Shown one piece after another: positions 1 through 5,044 of a DNA stretch of 5,044 nt. Both the position numbers and the translations under genes were made by a program. Where the stretch lies: NCBI GenBank assembly GCA_023245265.1, contig JAHFKQ010000053.1:1-5044 (forward strand), read 5' to 3'. Position 1 is the stretch's first letter. The number at the start of each line of letters is the position of its first letter. The stretch comes from Candidatus Collierbacteria bacterium. GTDB taxonomy: Bacteria; Patescibacteriota; Microgenomatia; UBA1400; MFAQ01. Below the pieces are notes generated by a model. That model saw nothing but the letters and a program-made list of their open reading frames with translations. It was not told the DNA's origin and did not search any database.

Positions 1-1250
1 TCGACGGCGGCAAAAATTGGTTACCGATTGAGGGCGTCTCCGGTCTGGGCGATCGAGCAGTCTCGTTTGACTTTACCCCGTCTCGCCTGGACGACGGTAA
101 TTATCTAGTCAAGATCAGAGTCCGGGACTTGACCGGCAATATTGGCTTTAGTAAGACATACACCTTGATAATTGATCGTTTGCCTCCTTTGGTCGGCGGT
201 AGCCTTTTCGCTTTGGGACCAATGATCCTTAGACCGGACGACCATGGTCACTTTTATAGCATTGCCGGTATGGACTTACGGGTGATTCTCTCCGCCGTCG
301 GCGGTCCCATCAGCATGGAACTCACCTATGATTCTCAAAAATTTGACTTGTCCAAAAATACCGAAAGTGGTCTCTGGTCTAATAATATTCGGGTCAACGA
401 GACTGGAAATTTTCCCTTTATTATTCACGCCATCGATGGCGCCCAAAACCGGACCGAGAAAACTCTCAGCACTCTGGTCTCTTTGGCTCCTGGGCGGGTT
501 TTTGATGTCAATCAACAACCACTCACCAAAGCCAAGGTCACCGTTTATACCTACGAAAAAAATCTCAATGACTTTGTTCTTTGGGATGCCGAACCCTACT
601 TACAAACTAATCCCCAGCTAACCACTTCGTTAGGAGAGTATCGGCTCTTATTACCGGCCGGGAAATACTTCTTTGAAATATCGGCTGACGGCAAAAGAAA
701 GCTTCGCACCGAGATTTTCGAGATTGAAAGAGCTACTCCTATTACCCAAAACTTTGTCTTATCTAGCGGCTCTTTTTGGAATCGATGGCTGGCCGAGTCT
801 ACACCCTTTACTTCATCAATTACTCACACCGAATACTCCCGTATTCAAAAACTGGTCGGCCAAACACTACCGGAATTTGATCTTAGCCAAGGAGATCAAG
901 CGTTTAGCAGTTCCTCCATTTTAGGCAAACCCACCATCCTAACTTTTCTTTCTAGCTGGGAACCACAATCCTCTGACCAATTGCTCGCTTTAGACCATTT
1001 TCATGCCGCCAACCCTGGCGTAAACACCTTGGCTATCGCCGTCCAAGAATCTGTCTCCAGAGTTAACATTTTTCAAAAAAATGGTGGCTATGCTTTACCC
1101 ATAGTCGCCGATCCGGATGGCCTATTGGTACAACCATTGGGGCTTGAGTCGTTACCCACTCACCTATTTCTCGACAGAAAAGGTATTATTAAAGAAGTCA
1201 TTACCGGTTATTTAAATGAGTCGACTTTATTAGAAAAAATTCTAAAGTAA
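1..1250 (+). CDS. Partial (5'-truncated) surface protein: Ig-like domains, carboxypeptidase-regulatory-like domain, Cys-less thioredoxin-like domain
   Basis: The frame is open from base 3 to the TAA at 1248-1250, giving 415 visible residues; the true start lies upstream. The TTG at 129 is not a start, because coding similarity continues before it (DGGKNW near residue 1, then DDGNYLVKIRVRDLTGN, typical of an Ig-like strand pair). Approximate order by visible residue: Ig-like domain 1-58; second beta-rich domain 61-160, ending in an AIDGAQN turn; a carboxypeptidase-regulatory-like beta sandwich 163-252 (PGRVFDVNQQPLTKAKVTVY, later LPAGKYFFEISADG); a linker; a TlpA/redoxin-like domain 282-415 (GQTLPEFDLS, GKPTILTFLSSW, ADPDG, SLPTHLFLDRKG). 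At the redox site the usual WCxxC reads WEPQS (bases 957-971), although the cis-proline (CCC, 1155-1157) is kept. There is no cysteine in the visible protein, so thiol-disulfide exchange is very unlikely; a structural, binding or adhesion role on the cell surface is inferred. Domain boundaries are by eye. The stop abuts the next gene's ATG, suggesting one operon. No specific gene name is recognised. Confidence 0.88.
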   Translation, partial: DGGKNWLPIEGVSGLGDRAVSFDFTPSRLDDGNYLVKIRVRDLTGNIGFSKTYTLIIDRLPPLVGGSLFALGPMILRPDDHGHFYSIAGMDLRVILSAVGGPISMELTYDSQKFDLSKNTESGLWSNNIRVNETGNFPFIIHAIDGAQNRTEKTLSTLVSLAPGRVFDVNQQPLTKAKVTVYTYEKNLNDFVLWDAEPYLQTNPQLTTSLGEYRLLLPAGKYFFEISADGKRKLRTEIFEIERATPITQNFVLSSGSFWNRWLAESTPFTSSITHTEYSRIQKLVGQTLPEFDLSQGDQAFSSSSILGKPTILTFLSSWEPQSSDQLLALDHFHAANPGVNTLAIAVQESVSRVNIFQKNGGYALPIVADPDGLLVQPLGLESLPTHLFLDRKGIIKEVITGYLNESTLLEKILK

Positions 1251-1253
1251 ATG
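1248..1253 (+). promoter_or_regulatory. Zero-gap stop/start junction TAA|ATG
   Basis: The stop of the surface-protein gene is followed without a spacer by the ATG of the dCache sensor, in the same frame. The preceding bases (TTCTAAAG) contain no convincing Shine-Dalgarno core, so re-initiation by ribosomes finishing the upstream gene is the likely start mechanism. This is inference from layout. Confidence 0.6.
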
Positions 1254-2816
1254 TGGTCTCAATTTATATTTCAAAACCTTCATTTTGCCATCGACCTCTT
1301 TGCTTCTTTGGCTTTTTTCTCCATCTTTTGGCTGTACTATGATGCCTGGGTCGAACGAAAAACCTTCAAAGAAGGTCTCAAAATTCTGGGCTTTCTCTTT
1401 CTCTCGATCTCCTTCCTCATCCACGCCACCATCATCGAATCCCCGGCCTTAACCATCACCCTTTTTGCCGGCGGTTTGACGGATAAAATTTCCATGATCC
1501 TCCGCAATTTGGGTTATCTTTTTCTTATCGTCGGCCTGGTCACCGATCCTTTAATCGCTAAACCCAAACTGGCCGCTGTCCTCCTGGGTAATCTCGCCCT
1601 CCCCTTCCTCATTTCTCCGATTATGGCGACTGCGGCGGCTTGGCTCTATTTACGACGGGCCACCGTTGGTCTAGAGGCTCACACTAAAAAAGTTTCTCTG
1701 GCTTTTTTTATCTTTGCTTTTTACGAGCTCTCGACGATTCCTTCTCTGTTTGTCAACACATTAAATGTCGATCTTTTCCGGCTGGTTAACCCCTTTGGAC
1801 CTTTCTGGCTATTCTCTCACTTACTCTTGCTCCTGGGCGCCGCTATCCTGACCCAGTGGGCCTTCTCCTATCTCCTAAAACGCATCAATACCCAGCTCTT
1901 TATAATCTTTACGACTACTACTCTCTCGATCTTTCTACTAACTACTATCTCATTTACCTTTCTCTTACTCAAAAATATTTCCGACGAAACTCTGGCCAGA
2001 CTTAGCACTGATGTCTCAGTTCTCTCTTTTGCCTTAGACAGCAAAAAATCTGAAGCCCAGGCCTCCGCCGCTATCCTGGCTCAAAACCCCTCTATCAGCG
2101 AGGCCTTGGTCGCTAGCGACAAGAAAATTCTGGCCGACGCGGCCGAAAACCTCTTGCTGACTCGTAAGCTTAGTAGTGTCGTGATCTTGAACGAAACCGG
2201 CCAAGTCTTGGCCCGGGGTGAAGAACGGGATCGGATCGGAGATTCTTTCTCTGACAATCCGCTGGTCAAGCGAGGCCTCATCGGCGAAACCCTCTCCTCT
2301 ATCGTCACTCAAGATGCTGCCTTGGCCCCTCAAGTCCTAGTCAAGTCCGCTGTCCCCATTGCTTCGGATGGGAAAGTTCTCGGTCTTGTGGTGGTCACCT
2401 TGTCACTGGATAATAATTTTCTGGATGGTATCAAAAAAATTACCGGCTTAGAAGTAGGCATTTATGGCGGAGAAACTCTTTCGGCCACCACCATCTCCGA
2501 CCTGCGAGGAGTGACCCGACCTATCGGTATCAAAAATACCAACCAAAAGGTGACTGAAGCCGTCACCATCAAAGAAGGTGACTTTTCCGGTCTGATTACC
2601 ATCCTCAATACACCCTACTTTGCTGTTTACCACCCTTTAAAAGATGTGAACAACGAAGTCGTCGGGATGCTTCTTGCCGGCCGACCAGCCGCCAGTATCT
2701 ACACTGCCGCCGGTCGATCCATCGAGCTGACATTCCTAGTCACCGTCGGGCTTATCATTTTCTCCGTCTTCCCTTCTTTCTGGGTTTCCCGCTACATTAC
2801 CAATCAGCTTCATTAA
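1251..2816 (+). CDS. Multi-pass membrane sensor with double Cache domain and no output domain
   Basis: 521 residues, starting at the ATG directly after the preceding TAA; an upstream in-frame start is excluded by that stop. Hydrophobic segments are seen near residues 10-30, 42-62, 83-100, 106-130, 148-170, 184-206 and 214-240, so about seven helices form an N-terminal module that I cannot assign to a named family. Residues about 241-490 form an extracytoplasmic region of double-Cache type (Cache_3-Cache_2-like): the distal unit has SSVVILNETGQVLAR, then KSAVPIASDGKVLGLVVVTL and LEVGIYGGETL; the membrane-proximal unit has FAVYHPLKDVNNEVVGMLLAG. A last helix spans about 491-513. The protein then ends SRYITNQLH, which looks like the first residues of a HAMP domain (usually SRxITxPL). 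There is no kinase, methyl-accepting, GGDEF or phosphatase domain. Cache domains generally bind small molecules such as amino acids or organic acids; the ligand here is unknown. It presumably signals through helix contacts with a partner. No cysteine is present. Confidence 0.85.
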   Translation: MWSQFIFQNLHFAIDLFASLAFFSIFWLYYDAWVERKTFKEGLKILGFLFLSISFLIHATIIESPALTITLFAGGLTDKISMILRNLGYLFLIVGLVTDPLIAKPKLAAVLLGNLALPFLISPIMATAAAWLYLRRATVGLEAHTKKVSLAFFIFAFYELSTIPSLFVNTLNVDLFRLVNPFGPFWLFSHLLLLLGAAILTQWAFSYLLKRINTQLFIIFTTTTLSIFLLTTISFTFLLLKNISDETLARLSTDVSVLSFALDSKKSEAQASAAILAQNPSISEALVASDKKILADAAENLLLTRKLSSVVILNETGQVLARGEERDRIGDSFSDNPLVKRGLIGETLSSIVTQDAALAPQVLVKSAVPIASDGKVLGLVVVTLSLDNNFLDGIKKITGLEVGIYGGETLSATTISDLRGVTRPIGIKNTNQKVTEAVTIKEGDFSGLITILNTPYFAVYHPLKDVNNEVVGMLLAGRPAASIYTAAGRSIELTFLVTVGLIIFSVFPSFWVSRYITNQLH

Positions 2817-2819
2817 GTG
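2814..2819 (+). promoter_or_regulatory. Zero-gap stop/start junction TAA|GTG
   Basis: The dCache sensor stops and the CHASE4 sensor starts at the adjacent GTG, again in the same frame. Upstream sequence (CAATCAGCTTCAT) has no purine-rich ribosome binding site. A weak start codon without a binding site suggests dependence on translation of the upstream gene and possibly matched amounts of the two sensors. Confidence 0.55.
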
Positions 2820-4346
2820 ACTCTCAAACAGAAATCCTTTCTCATCTCCGTTTCTACCACGACGATGGTGGTTCTTTTTCTGACTGGTATCATCTACCGG
2901 GTCATGACCGAAGGGTTTCAAAAGGTCGAAAACCAGCGGGTCGAACGCAATATTAAACGCATCTCGGCCGTTTTGGATGACCGTTTAAGCCAGATCAATG
3001 GCAAGCTGGCGGACTGGACGGTCTGGGATGATACTTACAAGTTTTTTTCAGATCGGAACCGAGCTTATATTAAATCCAATCTCACTCAAGAATCATTTGA
3101 GGCCTCCGGTATCGATGAGGCTATCTTTATCGCCAAGGACGGCTCTCTAGTCACCAGCTTCCTACTCAAAAAGTACACCAATCAAGAAAAGGACTTTCCG
3201 GCAGATATCTATGAAAAATTTGCCACCGGTAGTGCCCTCTTAAAAATCGATCCCACCATTGGTCATCAAAAAGGCCTGATTAGAACCGAAGACGGATTAT
3301 TATTTTTTGTCGCCCGCGATGCAGTCAAAAGCGATGGCACTGGCGTTCCCAACGGCACAGTCGTCTTTGCCAGATATCTCAACGAAGATGTCTTAAACTC
3401 TTTGAGAGACCTAACTCAATTTGAGGCGGGCTTTTCTCTCTGGAACAGTCCGAATATGCCGCCGGATTACCAAATGATTAAAAATAATTTTCTTTCCACC
3501 GGCCAAACCGAACAAATCAAAATTAAAGATTCAAAAATCATCTCCGGTTACTTGGTCATCAAAGATTTTTTTGGAGTTCCTCAAGCCATTATCCGTTCCG
3601 ATATTGAGCGAGATATCACTCTTCAGGGTGAACAGACAAAAGCTCTCTTGACTTGGTCTTTACTTGCCACTGTCTTGATTCTTTCGCTCGCTAACTACTT
3701 TTTGGTTACGGGGTTACTTTTGAAAAAAATCTCTCGCCTTTCTCTCGAAGCCGAAGGCCTGGCCACTTCCGGCCAAATCGTTAAAAGACTCGCCATTTCT
3801 CAAACCAGCGATGAAATCGACCAACTAAGACTAAAGATCAATTCCATGCTTAACTCCCTGCAAACAACCCAAATCGCCATCGCCAGCTCCAATAACCATG
3901 TGGTCATTACCGATACTGAGGGTAAAATCTTGTTTGCCAACAAGGCCGCCGAAAAACTAACAGGCTACCGCCTAGATCAAATGCTTGGCCAAACCCCCCG
4001 ACTCTGGGGTCGCCAAATGAGTCCCGAGTTCTACCAAAGAATGTGGGACATCATTAAAAACCAAAAACAAGTCTTTACCGGTGAGCTGACGAACAAGCGC
4101 CAGAATGGGGAAACTTACATCGCCCAAGCCACAATTTCCCCGGTCCTGGATGAACAGGGCACTCTGACCGGCTTTGTGGCCATCGAAGAAGACATCACTG
4201 AGAGAAAGAATGTCGAAAAAAATACCAAAGAAAACTTAGATAAGCTAGAAAAACTCAATAATCTGATGGTCGGCCGCGAACTAAAGATGGCTGAGCTCAA
4301 AAAAGAATTGGCTCTCTGCCAAGAAAACAAACCTAAAACTGTATGA
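2817..4346 (+). CDS. CHASE4-HAMP-PAS membrane sensor with C-terminal coiled coil and no catalytic domain
   Basis: 509 residues from a GTG directly after the previous TAA. The next in-frame ATG (2865) would cut the first membrane helix in half, so GTG is preferred. Order: helix about 8-28; extracytoplasmic CHASE4-like domain 30-277, with the diagnostic WTVWDDTYKFF at 67-77 followed by AYIKSNL and IDEAIFIAKDGSLV; second helix 278-300; HAMP about 299-352 with the SDEIDQLRLKINSML pattern; PAS about 353-465 (VVITDTEGKILFANKAAEKLTGY, then NGETYIAQATISPVLDEQG, ending GFVAIEEDITERK); charged coiled coil 466-500 containing LMVGRELKMAELKKEL. The H-box and ATP-binding motifs of a histidine kinase are absent, as are GGDEF, EAL and MCP signalling tips. 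The protein stops naturally after the coiled coil (QENKPKTV). It probably senses an extracellular signal and perhaps a cytoplasmic one through PAS, and passes conformational change to a partner. It holds the only cysteine seen in the window (residue 501). It follows the dCache sensor with no gap and overlaps the solute-binding gene by four bases. Confidence 0.9.
   Translation: MTLKQKSFLISVSTTTMVVLFLTGIIYRVMTEGFQKVENQRVERNIKRISAVLDDRLSQINGKLADWTVWDDTYKFFSDRNRAYIKSNLTQESFEASGIDEAIFIAKDGSLVTSFLLKKYTNQEKDFPADIYEKFATGSALLKIDPTIGHQKGLIRTEDGLLFFVARDAVKSDGTGVPNGTVVFARYLNEDVLNSLRDLTQFEAGFSLWNSPNMPPDYQMIKNNFLSTGQTEQIKIKDSKIISGYLVIKDFFGVPQAIIRSDIERDITLQGEQTKALLTWSLLATVLILSLANYFLVTGLLLKKISRLSLEAEGLATSGQIVKRLAISQTSDEIDQLRLKINSMLNSLQTTQIAIASSNNHVVITDTEGKILFANKAAEKLTGYRLDQMLGQTPRLWGRQMSPEFYQRMWDIIKNQKQVFTGELTNKRQNGETYIAQATISPVLDEQGTLTGFVAIEEDITERKNVEKNTKENLDKLEKLNNLMVGRELKMAELKKELALCQENKPKTV
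4343..4346 (+). promoter_or_regulatory. ATGA stop/start overlap
   Basis: The ATG of the solute-binding protein overlaps the TGA of the CHASE4 sensor, the classic four-base overlap of translationally coupled operon genes. No clear Shine-Dalgarno sequence is seen in the preceding A-rich stretch. Confidence 0.7.
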
Positions 4347-5044
4347 AAAAAATACTCTTTACCGTCCTCGGATTAGTTATTCTGGCTGGGACCTATTGGT
4401 ACATTTCCGGCTCAGGGATATTTTCGCGTCCCAAAGTAATACTCACCCCCGAAGTACTGCAGATCCAAAAACAAGGTTTCCTTCGGATTGGAACCGATGC
4501 CACCTACTTTCCCATGGAGCACCTAGATGAAGATCAGAACATCGTCGGTTTTGATATCGACCTAGCTCGAGAAATTGGCAAAGCTTTCAATGTCCCTCTA
4601 AAAATTAAAAATATCTCATTTGATGATATTTTTAAGGAACTTCAAAGCGGTCAGATCGACATGATTATTTCCTCCGTCACCATCAATTCCGAAAGAAGCA
4701 AAACCATGTCTTTCTCAACCCCTTACTTCAACGCCGGCCAGGTTATTGTCACCTTACAAAATAACTCGGCCATTGCCAATTTAGCTAGCCTTAAAGGTAA
4801 AAAGATCGGGGTGCAAATTGGGACTACCAGTGAAAATGAAGCTGTCAAATTGACCGCGCCGGAACTTGTTTCCCATCTGGCGGACTACGATTTGGCTACG
4901 ACCAAGCTTTTATCCGGCCAAATCGAAGCCATGATCATGGATTACCCAGCCGCTGTGGGTAAAGTCAAACACAATCCTGGCCTCAAAATAGTCGGTATTC
5001 CTTTCACCGATGAGTATTATGGAGTAGTGGTCTCCAAGGCCAAT
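4343..5044 (+). CDS. Partial (3'-truncated) amino-acid-type solute-binding protein, SBP_bac_3 family, membrane-anchored
   Basis: The ATG at 4343 overlaps the previous TGA (ATGA); 234 codons run to the window edge without a stop. Residues 1-22 are a Lys-Lys start plus one hydrophobic helix; there is no lipobox cysteine (LAGTYWY), so this is an uncleaved anchor or a signal peptide rather than a lipoprotein. From about 45 on it follows periplasmic binding protein family 3 (HisJ/GlnH-like): GFLRIGTDATYFPMEHLDE, GFDIDLAREIGKAF, FDDIFKELQSGQIDMIIS, SVTINSERSKTMSFSTPYF, LKGKKIGVQIGTTSENEA, LSGQIEAMIMDYPAAV. Arg118 (in SERS) and Asp200 (in MDYP) match the positions that in this family bind the carboxylate and amino group of an amino acid, with Thr161-Thr162 nearby, so an amino-acid ligand is likely. 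Usual mature length is about 220-240 residues after the signal, so perhaps 30-50 residues are missing, unless further domains follow as in BvgS-type kinases. It may feed an ABC importer or act as the ligand receptor for the upstream sensors. Confidence 0.92.
   Translation, partial: MKKILFTVLGLVILAGTYWYISGSGIFSRPKVILTPEVLQIQKQGFLRIGTDATYFPMEHLDEDQNIVGFDIDLAREIGKAFNVPLKIKNISFDDIFKELQSGQIDMIISSVTINSERSKTMSFSTPYFNAGQVIVTLQNNSAIANLASLKGKKIGVQIGTTSENEAVKLTAPELVSHLADYDLATTKLLSGQIEAMIMDYPAAVGKVKHNPGLKIVGIPFTDEYYGVVVSKAN

Noticed and set aside
129..131. TTG as the start of the first gene
   Set aside because: The same frame is open to base 3 and the upstream residues complete an Ig-like domain, so the gene is truncated by the window edge instead.
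276..518. Minus-strand reading frame, with similar ones at 1242-1424, 2034-2333, 2081-2308, 2448-2633, 2736-2921 and 4115-4330
   Set aside because: All lie antisense to well-supported genes, and their translations show no domain character.
328..621. Plus-strand overlapping frame, and another at 673-924
   Set aside because: They are shifted frames inside the surface-protein gene, whose own frame carries recognisable domain motifs throughout.
840..1250. Active thiol-disulfide oxidoreductase
   Set aside because: Both active-site cysteines are replaced (WEPQS) and there is no other cysteine.
2736..2900. The dCache and CHASE4 genes as one gene broken by a nonsense mutation
   Set aside because: The second protein starts with its own typical short cytoplasmic leader and first membrane helix, so it is complete on its own. 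A fused protein would lack a complete HAMP at the join.
2817..4346. Histidine kinase call for the CHASE4-HAMP-PAS protein
   Set aside because: No phospho-acceptor H-box or ATP-binding N/G motifs are present; the protein ends at the coiled coil.
4344..4346. TGA recoded as glycine (as in Gracilibacteria/Absconditabacteria)
   Set aside because: No internal TGA occurs in the other genes, and reading through here soon meets TAG without adding recognisable sequence.
1..5044. RNA genes, CRISPR array, insertion sequence, terminator or promoter
   Set aside because: Coding sequence fills the window; no direct repeat array, inverted-repeat ends, hairpin followed by a T-run, or tRNA-like stretch was found by eye.

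Overview
The window is one tightly packed stretch of four plus-strand genes with no intergenic space. All four products look extracytoplasmic or membrane-bound. The standard bacterial code fits, because TGA ends the third gene and no in-frame TGA occurs inside any gene. The combination of a Cys-free Ig-like/thioredoxin-like surface protein, sensors without kinase domains, and a membrane-anchored solute-binding protein resembles what I recall from Candidate Phyla Radiation (Patescibacteria, perhaps Microgenomates-type) genomes. That assignment rests on memory of similar architectures and is not proven by the sequence; no RNA gene or taxonomic marker is present.

Layout: bases 1-1250 hold the 3' part of a large surface protein (Ig-like domains, a carboxypeptidase-regulatory-like beta domain, then a TlpA/redoxin-like thioredoxin fold that has lost both active-site cysteines). 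Bases 1251-2816 encode a sensor with about seven N-terminal membrane helices, a double Cache extracellular domain and a last helix, ending where a HAMP domain would begin. Bases 2817-4346 encode a CHASE4-HAMP-PAS-coiled-coil protein, also with no catalytic output domain. Bases 4343-5044 hold the 5' part of an amino-acid-type (SBP_bac_3) solute-binding protein with an N-terminal membrane anchor; it runs off the window.

The first three genes lie in the same reading frame, each next start codon directly following the stop (TAA|ATG, TAA|GTG), and the third and fourth overlap by ATGA. No start has a recognisable Shine-Dalgarno sequence, so translational coupling along one transcript is the simplest reading. 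Any promoter and terminator lie outside the window.

Working together (inference): the window looks like a sensing module in which a solute-binding protein and two different extracytoplasmic sensor domains (dCache and CHASE4) are co-expressed, while the output (kinase, cyclase or other partner) must come from elsewhere, possibly just downstream. The alternative is that the binding protein belongs to an amino-acid ABC importer and the sensors are only co-transcribed with it. No RNA genes, mobile elements, CRISPR arrays or notable repeats were seen.
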